A DNA stretch of 53,501 nucleotides from NCBI GenBank assembly GCA_005191425.1, contig SUPR01000009.1, forward strand, positions 1 through 53,501. Reading direction: 5' to 3'. This DNA comes from Candidatus Helarchaeota ASGARD archaeon Hel_GB_B (GTDB lineage: Archaea > Asgardarchaeota > Lokiarchaeia > Helarchaeales > HEL-GB-B). This document shows, piece by piece, positions 17,780 to 26,687 of the stretch. A program made the translations under genes and the position numbers. Numbering within the stretch: position 1 is the stretch's first letter; every line of letters begins with the position of its first letter. The notes beneath the pieces were generated by a model. The model saw only the letters and a list, made by a program, of their open reading frames with translations. It searched no databases and had not been told where the DNA came from.

Positions 17780-19297
17780 ATGGACGAATCTGAGCAAAAA
17801 CGGATAGTAGGCGTCTTACAATCAATTGTAGGCGAAAAATATGCAAGTGCAGACCCATCAATTCGATTCGCATATACTCGAGATCAAATAGTTAAATCTC
17901 CTGGGCCTGATTTTGTGGTCTTGCCCAAAAATAAGGAAGAAATTAAAGCCATATTAAAGTTTGCCAATCAAGAATGCATTCCAGTTATTCCTAAGGGTAC
18001 TGGTGCTAATCTTATAGGTGCAGTTGTACCTGAAAAAGGTGGGATCATTATTGGCTTAAAAAGGATGAATAGAATTCTTGAAATAGACCCAGTTAATATG
18101 ACTGCTACTGTTGAGCCAGGAGTGACATTTGGACAGCTTCAAAAAGCAGCTTGGGATGTTGGTCTTTTTACCCCTGAACCTAGTGGGCCGCATACTGTCC
18201 GAATTATGTCAAACTTTTATGGTACTCGAGGTCTCTCTACATATTCTGCAAAATATGGAGTGGGAGATCGTCATATTCTTGGTACTGAATGGATTCTCCC
18301 TACTGGTGATGAGTTGAAATTAGGTTGTTTTGCGCATCCATCTGGAGAATTAGCATCAAATTGGGAACATGCGCCCGGCCCAGATATGAGTGGATTTGTA
18401 ATGTTTGCATTTGGTGACCTTGGTATTTGTGTTAAATCTAAAATAAAATTATATCCAAAAATGGATGCACATGGCGGAATTCCGGATAATTACATTTATG
18501 TTATAAGTCAAGATTTTGAAGAAGTATTTAAAGCATGTGTTAAATTAGCGAAATGGGGTTATACAAATTCATTCATAATGCGCTGGCCTTATATTGCAAT
18601 GATGTTTGGTCATACTCAAAAAGCTAGCCAAAAAATGATGAATACTCCTGCTTTTGCTGCAATGCTTACCATAGTCCTTGAAGGTACAGAACGAAGGATT
18701 GAATTCCATAAAAAAAGAATAAAAGAATTATGTAAAGAGTTTCCCAGCGCTATGGTCGTAAAAATGGAGGACATACAAAGACCATTCTTGAAGGCAGCAG
18801 ATCCAACAGGCAATTATTTAAAACCAGCTATGGAAAACCCAAGAATTATGATTGATTATATGTTTTTAAGTGCTAGGGCATTCAGGGTACACGGAGCTTT
18901 CGGTGGAAATACACCATTTCTGCCAGCTGAAGAAGCCTATAATATATTTAAATACAGTGAAAAAAGTGCAAAAGAACTTGCTGAGCGCCCCCAAGAAATT
19001 GCATGCTATTTTCAACCTATTGATGATTGTCACTATGGATGCCAAGAAATGGACTTATATTGGGACCAATTCGACCCATTAGATTCAATAAAAGCTTTAA
19101 GTGCATTTCAAGCAGCTGAAGTAAAATCAATGATTACAAAAAGAGATTCGATTTTCTATTATCTCTATGTAGAAAATGATTTTATGGAAGCTTGTGGCCC
19201 ATTATTGTTTCCAGGATATTTTAAATTGTTAAAAATATGGAAAAAATTAGTAGATCCGAATAATATAATGAACCCAGGTAAAGGTTTGGATGTCTAA
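17780..19297 (+). CDS. FAD-linked oxidase, GlcD/D-lactate dehydrogenase type
   Basis: This 505-residue flavoprotein of the PCMH (FAD-binding type 4/GlcD) family oxidises 2-hydroxy acids or related substrates. The FAD-binding half shows VLPKNKEEIKAILKFAN, PVIPKGTGANLIGAVVP, and VEPGVTFGQL; the protein ends with the family signature LVDPNNIMNPGKG. An AAAGGA ribosome site precedes the ATG. It lies 40 bases after an unknown 387-residue gene. Unlike the relative at 39583-41022, no iron-sulfur partner follows it; the next gene is a radical SAM protein, so its electron acceptor is unclear. Parts resemble 4-cresol dehydrogenase-like members (SNFYGTRGLSTYSAKYG region), so an aromatic substrate is possible. 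Confidence 0.88.
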   Translation: MDESEQKRIVGVLQSIVGEKYASADPSIRFAYTRDQIVKSPGPDFVVLPKNKEEIKAILKFANQECIPVIPKGTGANLIGAVVPEKGGIIIGLKRMNRILEIDPVNMTATVEPGVTFGQLQKAAWDVGLFTPEPSGPHTVRIMSNFYGTRGLSTYSAKYGVGDRHILGTEWILPTGDELKLGCFAHPSGELASNWEHAPGPDMSGFVMFAFGDLGICVKSKIKLYPKMDAHGGIPDNYIYVISQDFEEVFKACVKLAKWGYTNSFIMRWPYIAMMFGHTQKASQKMMNTPAFAAMLTIVLEGTERRIEFHKKRIKELCKEFPSAMVVKMEDIQRPFLKAADPTGNYLKPAMENPRIMIDYMFLSARAFRVHGAFGGNTPFLPAEEAYNIFKYSEKSAKELAERPQEIACYFQPIDDCHYGCQEMDLYWDQFDPLDSIKALSAFQAAEVKSMITKRDSIFYYLYVENDFMEACGPLLFPGYFKLLKIWKKLVDPNNIMNPGKGLDV

Positions 19298-19340
19298 ATT
19301 CATTTTTAATTTACAATTTTTATTTTTAATAATTTTTTAG

Positions 19341-20060
19341 TTGTTAATTTTGTATGACCCAATAATATTAGGCGAAAAAATCAAACATATAGTTTGTAAA
19401 AATAATTTTAGAAAATATTATAGATTTAGATCCGCAAGATTTTATGGAGGAATAGCAACTGCAGATTGTGTTGGGTGTAATTTATCATGTATCTATTGCT
19501 GGAGTAATAAACCAAAAAATAGTCCATCAAATTCTGGGGAATTCTATAGTCCAAAACAGGTTTTTAACAAATTAATACATATTGCAAAAAAGAAAAAATA
19601 TTCATTAATACGAGTTAGCGGAAATGAACCTACAATAGCAAAAGAACATCTACTTGAATTATTAGAATTGGTAGATAAAACAGATTTTCAATTTATTCTT
19701 GAAACAAATGGAATATTAATTGGAAACGACCCAAATTACGCATATGAAATTTCAAAATATAATTCTATTCATGTCCGAATATCTTTAAAGGGCTGTACTC
19801 CATCCCATTTTTCGCAATTAACTGGTGCAAGATCCGAAGCTTTTGACTTGCAAATCAATGCACTACAAAATCTAGTTAGGTCGCATGTAAGTTGTCATGT
19901 ATCTATCATGAAAGATTTTGCAAAAAAAGATTATCTTAATGAATTATTAAATAAACTATACAAAATTAGCCCGGATTTAGCCCATAGTCTTGAATTTGAA
20001 AGGTTAATATTGTATCCACATGTTAAAGCAGAATTAGTTAGACATGGATTCCAAATTTAA
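19341..20060 (+). CDS. Radical SAM protein
   Basis: The 239-residue protein has the radical SAM cluster motif CNLSCIYC (C46, C50, C53), which binds the [4Fe-4S] cluster that cleaves S-adenosylmethionine. Two more cysteines (C19 and C43) lie just before it. VRISLKGCTPSHFSQLTGA and LETNGI are typical of the barrel strands in activase/MoaA-like members. It is close to archaeal radical SAM proteins of unknown substrate in the PflA-like group. The start is a TTG 43 bases after the flavoprotein stop; no in-frame ATG lies early enough to keep C19. It may belong to the flavoprotein operon. Confidence 0.82.
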   Translation: MLILYDPIILGEKIKHIVCKNNFRKYYRFRSARFYGGIATADCVGCNLSCIYCWSNKPKNSPSNSGEFYSPKQVFNKLIHIAKKKKYSLIRVSGNEPTIAKEHLLELLELVDKTDFQFILETNGILIGNDPNYAYEISKYNSIHVRISLKGCTPSHFSQLTGARSEAFDLQINALQNLVRSHVSCHVSIMKDFAKKDYLNELLNKLYKISPDLAHSLEFERLILYPHVKAELVRHGFQI

Positions 20061-20164
20061 TATTAAACTAATAAAAGTTGACGAATATTCATTCATTTTA
20101 TGTTTTATTAAATTAATACTCCAGAAAATTAGTGGTTTTATTTTATAAAATAAATAGATCAAAA

Positions 20165-20260
20165 AAAATAAACACATAACAAATTTTTAGGAAAAATTCA
20201 TTTCCAATAGAAATCTTTTATTTACAATTACTAAAAAATAGCATAAAAAAGAATATAAAG
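20165..20260. repeat. Dispersed intergenic repeat, copy A
   Basis: This stretch is closely related to those at 27821-27905 and 36795-36895. Shared parts, in order, are ATAAACACATAAC, an inverted repeat AATTTTT-AGG-AAAAATT, CATTTCCAATAGAAATCTTT, and a distal AAAAAGAATATAAA. It lies about 100 bases before a decayed membrane gene. Copies A and C are nearly identical over the first 50 bases. Confidence 0.75.
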
Positions 20261-20361
20261 AAAAACTAAACAATATATCTTCATTCGTAAAATAAAAAAT
20301 ATAAATAATTAAGATAAAGAATTAATTTTTTAGATAATAAAAATAATTTAAGGTAGTCATT

Positions 20362-21118
20362 ATGAATCAAACTGAAAAAAAGAGCTTAAAAAAGGAATAT
20401 CATTAAACCATGTTATAATAACAGCATTAGCAATAGTTGCTAGTACTATTTTAGCTATGTATGCAGTTATAACGCACCTGTTTCGCCATTTCTGGGAGTT
20501 TCGGGCCTATATTTAGCAGCAGCAATCTATGTCCCATTAAGTTTATGGTTGGGTATGTGGGGATGTCTTACATGATATTTTTCTTGCTTATTACTTAGCT
20601 TAATTACGACACCTTTTGGCGCTTGGAATCTTGTCTGGGCATTTACAGACTTCTTAGAAGGATTTATTCCACTTCTAGCTTTTAGATTACTTAAATCAAA
20701 TGTTAATATAGGAAATGAATTGAAAAATCGAATAATTACAAAAATTATTCTTATAATATTAATTGTTGATGTAGTTATTGCGTCTATTGCAACTGCCTTG
20801 GCATTTAACATAATCTGGATAGTATCACTATGTGTATCGATAAGTTTGATTTTTTTGCAATATGTAATAAATAAGTCAAAATCTTGGTAAATATATGTAA
20901 TATTTGGAGTTTTTAGCGCATCTGCCGGATCTGCATTAATCGGCGTAATAGTACCAATATTTGGCGGGTATGCACCGATCGAAAGTTTCTGGACAGGGTT
21001 CATTGGTTGGTTCGCAGGCGATATAATTGTATTATCTACAATTTCAACACCAATTAGGGTATTATTAACAAGATATATTAAAAAAACATCAATTTTTGTG
21101 GACAAATGGTGGATTTAA
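20362..21118 (+). pseudogene. Decayed multi-helix membrane protein gene
   Basis: Starting at ATG 20362, the plus strand encodes the remains of a protein of about 250 residues with several membrane helices. The frame is broken by a shift in the A-run near 20386-20393, a second shift near 20470, a TGA at 20573 (between Thr and Tyr, probably a former Trp), and a TAA at 20888. Between the breaks the reading is clearly protein-like: FLGVSGLYLAAAIYVPLSLW, WAFTDFLEGFIPLLAFRLLK, and GFIGWFAGDIIVLSTISTP. The C-terminal pattern resembles MASE1-like or ECF substrate-binding membrane proteins, but the family is uncertain. An antisense frame across 20527-21105 is a by-product. Confidence 0.7.
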
Positions 21119-21248
21119 AAAAGAGAATTTAATCCATTTTATTTTCTTTTTATTTTTTTAATTAGATTCATTATTAAAACTAATTGTTAAAAGTTAATTA
21201 ATTAAAAATCATAAAATGACTATAAAAAAATAAAAATGAATTAGGATT

Positions 21249-22373
21249 TTATGAATCTAAGAAGATTTCATGCCCAACTTTTTGTATCTGAAAGATATCT
21301 TCTATAAAATATTTAATTGGATAATACAAATTTAATTGGGTCAAATTTTTTTCAAGATATATTTTAAATTGAAGTTCAATATCGTTTATAAGTATTTTTA
21401 ATTTGTCATGCAAAATATCAAGGTCTTGATCTGCTATTAAAACAGCATTTACATAATTGCCTTTTGAAAAAAGTATTTTCTTACCTTTATAATCGATAAC
21501 TTCTAAATGCTCGGTTTTTTGTTTATCTAAAATTTCGCCCAAGATAGATTGGACACCCATAATAGCTCCTGCAGCTAATTGACGGTCGAAATCATTTTCT
21601 ATGCTTTCAGTAAATTTGTAGTGATATAAACAGATACCGCCATTATTAATTATTAAAAGATTGTTAATGGCATTTTTCCATTTAAGTTCAGCGAAATCTA
21701 ATGTATAAAAGCCCAAGGAAATAAGTAGCATCCCAAGAATATCTATAGATTTTCCTAAATTTAAGGTGAATAAATCATTAAGAGGACATATATGTAATGT
21801 TTCGGTGATAATAGGGTATAGGTTTTTTCTTATATATGAAGTTGAAAAAATAAGAAAACCAATGCTAATTGGAATTAATCGTTTTTTTGTAATTCCTTGG
21901 ACAATTTTATTTGTTTTATATATAAAATAAATAATGACCACGAAAATAATACTGGACAGAATTGAATAGTACCAGATATAATTTATTGGACTTTGAGAAA
22001 CGAGAACAAAAATAATGGACGCAATTAAAATTGTGAGATAAAACTTTTTATGTTGAATTTCTAGAATTTTCATAATAGTGTATATTAAAGAAAATGCTCC
22101 AACTATAAAAAACAATAAATCTACCTTTAATACAAAAAATCTAGCCTCAACTCTTCCAAGATCGAATGGTAGACTTACTATGTTTGAGAATCCCCAAAAC
22201 ATGAAGAAGAAAGACATTGAAAGGTTGATCACTTGATCTTTAAGACGCAACTTTGCATCATATTTACGCCATTTTATAAAAAAATAAACCCCCATTTGAA
22301 TTAATAGAGTGGCTAAAACAGTCGTTAAAATCAGATATAAATCACTTGGACTAAATAATTTAATATATGCCAT
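21249..22373 (-). CDS. Seven-helix membrane protein with C-terminal longin/roadblock-like domain
   Basis: This 374-residue protein has about seven hydrophobic helices (near residues 13-33, 48-67, 80-100, 111-127, 133-152, 165-180 and 206-226), then a soluble domain of about 115 residues. That domain begins NLLIINNGGICLYHYKF, has the helix FDRQLAAGAIMGVQSILGEIL, then strands LEVIDYKGKKILFSKG and VNAVLIADQDL and a final helix. This strand-helix-strand order is that of longin/roadblock-like domains, which in Asgard archaea and eukaryotes serve as platforms for small GTPases. I infer a membrane sensor or recruiting protein; no ligand pocket can be identified. A minus-strand TATA-like element lies at 22437-22446. 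Confidence 0.7.
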   Translation of the reverse strand: MAYIKLFSPSDLYLILTTVLATLLIQMGVYFFIKWRKYDAKLRLKDQVINLSMSFFFMFWGFSNIVSLPFDLGRVEARFFVLKVDLLFFIVGAFSLIYTIMKILEIQHKKFYLTILIASIIFVLVSQSPINYIWYYSILSSIIFVVIIYFIYKTNKIVQGITKKRLIPISIGFLIFSTSYIRKNLYPIITETLHICPLNDLFTLNLGKSIDILGMLLISLGFYTLDFAELKWKNAINNLLIINNGGICLYHYKFTESIENDFDRQLAAGAIMGVQSILGEILDKQKTEHLEVIDYKGKKILFSKGNYVNAVLIADQDLDILHDKLKILINDIELQFKIYLEKNLTQLNLYYPIKYFIEDIFQIQKVGHEIFLDS

Positions 22374-22977
22374 AATATTTTTACCTTGAAATAATTGCTA
22401 ATATTTAATTTCAAATTGTACATAGATTATTCTAATTTTATATATCTTAGGATATTAAAGTTCCTAAAAATAATATAAATTTTTTTTATATTTTAAAATA
22501 AAAATGTTTTTTCATTCAAAATCTAAAATTCTAATTTGAAAAATATTATCAGTGCAAAAAAAAGTTTAACGCATTATTGAATATAAAAATAGATAAGATA
22601 AATTTAAAATTATTATTTAATATAATAGATCAATAAAAAATCTTGTTTTTAAAAATAATTTGATGTTTGAAAAAATACGAATTGAGTCATAAACTAAAAT
22701 TAAACTAAGTAGAAGAATCCAAATATCGTATTCGACATTTTTAAATTTAATCGAATAAAGTTCCATAAATTATAAATAGAATTAGGTCTTTTTTTAGACA
22801 AAAATTTTCGGAGTATTAACCATTAAAAACATAAAATAATGCAAAAAAATTTAGAGTATTTCAAAAAAAAAGAAGTAAATTGAAATTCCAGATAAAAATT
22901 AATCAAAAAAAGAAAATTATGGTTTTATTAAAGAAACACAATAATTATTCTTTATAATAAAAGAGGTTATTAGTGAT
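22374..22977. other. Gene-free divergent spacer
   Basis: This 604-base, very AT-rich stretch separates two divergent seven-helix membrane protein genes. It contains only short features: a short inverted repeat (GTCT at 22786-22789 with AGAC at 22796-22799) and TATA-like strings. I see no RNA gene or reading frame. Confidence 0.6.
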
Positions 22978-23691
22978 ATGATTTGGTCTTCTATAATTCT
23001 ATTTGAATTTATTCTCTGGATTATCGATGAAACGTTAGTGATGTTAAATTTTATTGTATTAGTTATAGAAGCATATAAAAAACATAAGGCAAATATTCCG
23101 GCAGCCTATGATGCGGGATTGGCAGGGTTTTTTCTTATAAATTTTATTGCATATTCAATATTAGTATTAAGGCATTTTTTTTATCAAGCGCTATGGGAAT
23201 CTATGAATATTTTTTTGATATCTCGAGAAATTACTCAAGTTTTAACATTACTTTCATTAGTTGCAATTATGATAGGGATTGAACGAGATATTATAAAAAG
23301 AACCCGGTATATTTTAAGTATTTTGATGTCGATATACATTGTAGTTATTACAATTTTAATGGCATCTGGATTATCTATAAATATACTAGCATTTCCGTTT
23401 AATTTGATAAATTTAGGATTGCTAGCCGTTCTACCAGCGATTTTTATTTATATTGCAGTCAAATATTCGGGAAAACTACGTAAAAATTCATTAATTATGC
23501 TTGTTGCTTTGCTATTATTATTTTGGGGTGGAATTACAAGTTATGAGAACTTCGAAGATATTTTTCCCACTTTATTAGCGGACCCAACTTTAAATATAAT
23601 AGTCCGTATTTCATCGGTTTTATATATAATTGTAGGACTATTAATTTTAGCAATTTACTTTATTAAAACGAGAATGAAATCAAATTCCTAA
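22978..23691 (+). CDS. Seven-helix membrane protein
   Basis: This 237-residue protein is almost all membrane: about seven hydrophobic helices separated by short charged loops (KKHK, EREDI-like and KTRMK ends). Its helix layout resembles the membrane part of the divergent neighbour at 21249-22373, but it lacks the C-terminal soluble domain. The two may be distant paralogues or a receptor and helper pair. A GAGGT ribosome site lies about 10 bases before the ATG. No conserved polar motif identifies it as a rhodopsin (no Lys in the last helix in a usual context) or as a known transporter. Confidence 0.65.
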   Translation: MIWSSIILFEFILWIIDETLVMLNFIVLVIEAYKKHKANIPAAYDAGLAGFFLINFIAYSILVLRHFFYQALWESMNIFLISREITQVLTLLSLVAIMIGIERDIIKRTRYILSILMSIYIVVITILMASGLSINILAFPFNLINLGLLAVLPAIFIYIAVKYSGKLRKNSLIMLVALLLLFWGGITSYENFEDIFPTLLADPTLNIIVRISSVLYIIVGLLILAIYFIKTRMKSNS

Positions 23692-23820
23692 AGAAAAGCT
23701 ACTAAAAATAACAAACTTTTTATTTTTTTCTTTTTAGAATTAAATGTAATGAGATAATAAATTAAATATCTGCATATCAATTTAAAAATAGGATAAAAAT
23801 AAAAAATTATTAATGAAAAT

Positions 23821-24939
23821 TTATCTATAATAAGTAAGGTTAAATTCTTTAATCTTTTTATATCGATTTAAGATCTCATTGGCTTTATCCGTTAGTGGTT
23901 TGACCATTAAAAAATATTTAGATTGATCGTCTGTAAATTTTAAATCTTTAAATACTTTTAATTCGTGATGAAATGTTGTGATCTGGCATGTAAAAATTTC
24001 AGGATATTTTTTACGAATATCACGTAAAATTTCGGCTATAAAACCCAATTTCTGTTCGTGAGTTAGCGATTCATCAAAACCGAGATTTCCTAATAGACCT
24101 ACAGGGGCGCTTCCTCTTTCAAAAGTAGTCAATTCAATTCTACAGGTCATTGTAGCCATTATTTTATTGTTGAGTTCAAGGATATACCAAATCAAGCCCC
24201 ATGGATCACCAAATGCGTCATTCAATTTTTTGGTGTTTTCTAAATCGATCTGAAAGGTTTTATTGTCATAAATTCTTGATAGTGGGACACGTGATGAATA
24301 TGAATTAATAATTTCAACACATCTTGAGATATCATCAGGGATTTTCCCGGTTCTTAAATTACCATCGAGAGGGTCATGAGGTAACTTGCTATAAAGAGAT
24401 TCAGCAAGTTTTGCTAGGACGGAATTAAGTCCACGATATTCTTTTAAAATTTGGACGCCATATTTCTCCATTATTTTTATATAATGTTCATGCTTTGAAA
24501 TATTAACAAAATCAAACTTTTTTAATATATTATCGCCGTATTTTCCTTTTTGTACCATCCTGAATACAAGGTCATAACCTAATTTTTTTGCTTCTTCAAT
24601 TAGATTAGAGACCATATTGGTCGCGATACCATTTCTTCGATATTGAGAATCGACTGCTGTGAGTCCTATATTAGTACCTATAATTTCAATTTCATTGTCA
24701 AGTTTTATAATTTCCTTATGCCCGACTGCAAGTCCAATTAATTTATCATCATCCCAAGCGGAGAAAATTAGTTCGTTAGATTTTGGGAGTACCCAAGCAT
24801 TAAAATATATTTCAGCATATTTAGAGTTCCAATGTAATGCACCATCTTCTTTATAGCTCGTGAAATAGGTATTATATAATAAATTTCCGATCTTATCATA
24901 AGGCAAAGGCTCGGTTAGTTTTTTAATTTCAATTGTCAT
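23821..24939 (-). CDS. Tandem GNAT-domain acetyltransferase
   Basis: This 372-residue protein consists of two GNAT-like halves. The first (residues 1-160) has the clear acetyl-CoA motif QYRRNGIATNMVSNLIEEAK, the loop KLGYDLVFRMVQKG, and the end KKFDFVN. The second half (about 200-360) is weaker, with GLLGNLGFDESLTHEQKLGFIAEILRDI in the position of motif A and ends in FKDLKFTDDQSKYFLMVKPL. Such doubled GNATs often have one active and one degenerate half. The substrate is unknown. It stands alone on the minus strand with its own leader. Confidence 0.75.
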   Translation of the reverse strand: MTIEIKKLTEPLPYDKIGNLLYNTYFTSYKEDGALHWNSKYAEIYFNAWVLPKSNELIFSAWDDDKLIGLAVGHKEIIKLDNEIEIIGTNIGLTAVDSQYRRNGIATNMVSNLIEEAKKLGYDLVFRMVQKGKYGDNILKKFDFVNISKHEHYIKIMEKYGVQILKEYRGLNSVLAKLAESLYSKLPHDPLDGNLRTGKIPDDISRCVEIINSYSSRVPLSRIYDNKTFQIDLENTKKLNDAFGDPWGLIWYILELNNKIMATMTCRIELTTFERGSAPVGLLGNLGFDESLTHEQKLGFIAEILRDIRKKYPEIFTCQITTFHHELKVFKDLKFTDDQSKYFLMVKPLTDKANEILNRYKKIKEFNLTYYR

Positions 24940-25086
24940 ACCTAAAAATCTCCCTTTTATTATATTTATGAAAAAATGACCTTTATTTTATATTATTATA
25001 TACGTATTAATTTTAAATAGATTTCTAAATGTTTTCCAAAAATAAATATTTAAGACGAAGAAATAAAAGAAATGAACGATTAAAAT

Positions 25087-25800
25087 TTAAACACTTTTTA
25101 AGATAGCAAATATAGTACTTTTTTCTGTTTTTGTACCCCCAATTTTGAATTGACAAATATCAAATGAAGCATTATTAACTAACATTTTAAATTCGTCAAT
25201 TGAAAATAAATGATAAAATCTTTTTGCAATAACATTTTTATTTTCATCATGCCATGGGACAAAAATATCACCGAATTCCCCATCCCATTTGTTATAATTT
25301 TTTATTTCGAGGTCATTTAAAAAATATTTATAGAACCTCTTTTGCCACAGCATCCAAACAGATATCAATAAAGAACCATTATTCAGTAAAATCCGTTTTA
25401 TTTCTAGAAGACTATCTTTCCTTGCTTTATAACTGGGTATATGATGAATTGCAGCTATAAATAGAATTTTATTAAAACATTTTGATTTTAGTGGTAAAAA
25501 ATTGGCATCCGCATTGATAAAATGAATATATTTATTGGATTTCCTGGCTATTTTTAATAAATTAAGTGAAATATCAATTCCAACTATAAAAAGAGTCCTA
25601 TCATCTGGTTTATTATTCCATATATAATTTCCATGTCGACCGTTTCCACACCCTAAGTCTAAAACAAATCCTAAATTCTCATCAGATATGAAATGCGTAT
25701 CATTAATAAATTTTACTAAATCGTGCCAAGGTACTTTCCTGACCCGGTCAAATCTGTCTGCAATCAATTCGAATGTTTTTTTTACATTTTGTTTAATCAT
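25087..25800 (-). CDS. Trm9/ALKBH8-like tRNA wobble-uridine methyltransferase
   Basis: This 237-residue class I SAM methyltransferase matches the Trm9/ALKBH8 family, which methylates the carboxymethyl group of cm5U at tRNA position 34. The N-terminus has IADRFDRVRKVPWHDLVKFI, like the IAxxFxxTRxxxWP start of Trm9. Motif I is LDLGCGNG (residues 48-55), IHHI is at 118-121, and VWML follows where Trm9 has VWALEQ. DIFVPWH (178-184) and RFYHLFSIDEF are the diagnostic family motifs. Eukaryotic Trm9 works with Trm112, which is not in this window. Archaeal Elp3 makes the precursor, so the gene fits an Elp3-dependent pathway. It appears monocistronic. Confidence 0.78.
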   Translation of the reverse strand: MIKQNVKKTFELIADRFDRVRKVPWHDLVKFINDTHFISDENLGFVLDLGCGNGRHGNYIWNNKPDDRTLFIVGIDISLNLLKIARKSNKYIHFINADANFLPLKSKCFNKILFIAAIHHIPSYKARKDSLLEIKRILLNNGSLLISVWMLWQKRFYKYFLNDLEIKNYNKWDGEFGDIFVPWHDENKNVIAKRFYHLFSIDEFKMLVNNASFDICQFKIGGTKTEKSTIFAILKSV

Positions 25801-26141
25801 CAGGTTGCCTCAATTATTAAAAAATCAGCAATGAAAAATTTCATATTTTGAATAATAAGATTTTTACATTTTATTATCTTACTTTATTAATAAATAGAAT
25901 TTGGATAATAAATTTTATTTAAATTATATTAAAATAATTAAAATCAGTGTAAAAAGTATAAATTAGAAGTTAGATATTATTTTAAATTAAAAATTTTATA
26001 TATAAAAATACTATTAAATGCCATTATATAATCACTAATGGTATGGAAAAAAATGAGATATTGAATTGATTGATATAATTTTTAAAAGAAAAAAATCGAA
26101 TTACATTTATAATAAGATTAATTAATTATCAAAAATTATTA
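25801..26141. other. Gene-free spacer
   Basis: This 341-base AT-rich spacer lies between two minus-strand genes. It should hold the promoter of the Trm9-like gene. I see no RNA gene, repeat or reading frame in it. Confidence 0.6.
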
Positions 26142-26687
26142 TTATAAAGGAGTTTTTATTTGCTCTAGATTTATGTTAAAATATCTAATTCCTGCTTCGT
26201 CTTTATAATCATAATTATAACCAGTTTTTTTAATAAAATTTAACATTTTAGAATTTTCGAGTAATATTTCCCCATGAAAATATTTAATATTATTTTCTTT
26301 TGCCATATCTATTAAAATACTTAACATTTGATGAGCTAGTCCTAGCCGCTGATAGGCGTCTTGGACAATAATTGCAACAGTTGCTTTATCTGGTGGAGAA
26401 TCTAGTACATATCGCCCATCTGCTATAATACAATCTTTATTATTACATTTAATTACAGCAACAATGGCAAAATTTTCTCTAGATGATTTTAAAAAAGGTT
26501 CCAATTCTGCCATATCAATTTTTTTTCTGAACTTCATAAATCTTGTATATTTGGTTTCATCACTTAAACGGTCAAACATCTCGACCAAACTTTTACTATC
26601 TTCTTGTTTGATTTCTCTTATTAAGACATCTAGGCCATTTTTTAGTTTGATATTTATTCCCTGGAATTTAGACATTTTATTTAACAT
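26142..26687 (-). CDS. GNAT acetyltransferase, Pat-like
   Basis: This 181-residue protein is a GNAT domain with the N-terminal pattern of Pat-type protein acetyltransferases: VLIREIKQEDSKSLVEMFDRLSDETKYTRFM, followed by motif A YQRLGLAHQMLSILIDMA and the end LNFIKKTGYNYDY. Pat enzymes acetylate lysines, for example in acyl-CoA synthetases, so a protein substrate is possible. The first ATG overlaps the upstream Rag-like GTPase gene by 11 bases; an in-frame ATG at 26675 would start just after the GTPase stop. Either way the two genes are translationally coupled, hinting that acetylation and the GTPase act together. Confidence 0.82.
   Translation of the reverse strand: MLNKMSKFQGINIKLKNGLDVLIREIKQEDSKSLVEMFDRLSDETKYTRFMKFRKKIDMAELEPFLKSSRENFAIVAVIKCNNKDCIIADGRYVLDSPPDKATVAIIVQDAYQRLGLAHQMLSILIDMAKENNIKYFHGEILLENSKMLNFIKKTGYNYDYKDEAGIRYFNINLEQIKTPL

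Noticed and set aside
20527..21105. A 192-codon open frame on the minus strand
   Set aside because: It lies antisense to the decayed membrane protein gene; the plus-strand reading has continuous helices and a typical composition, while this frame resembles no protein.
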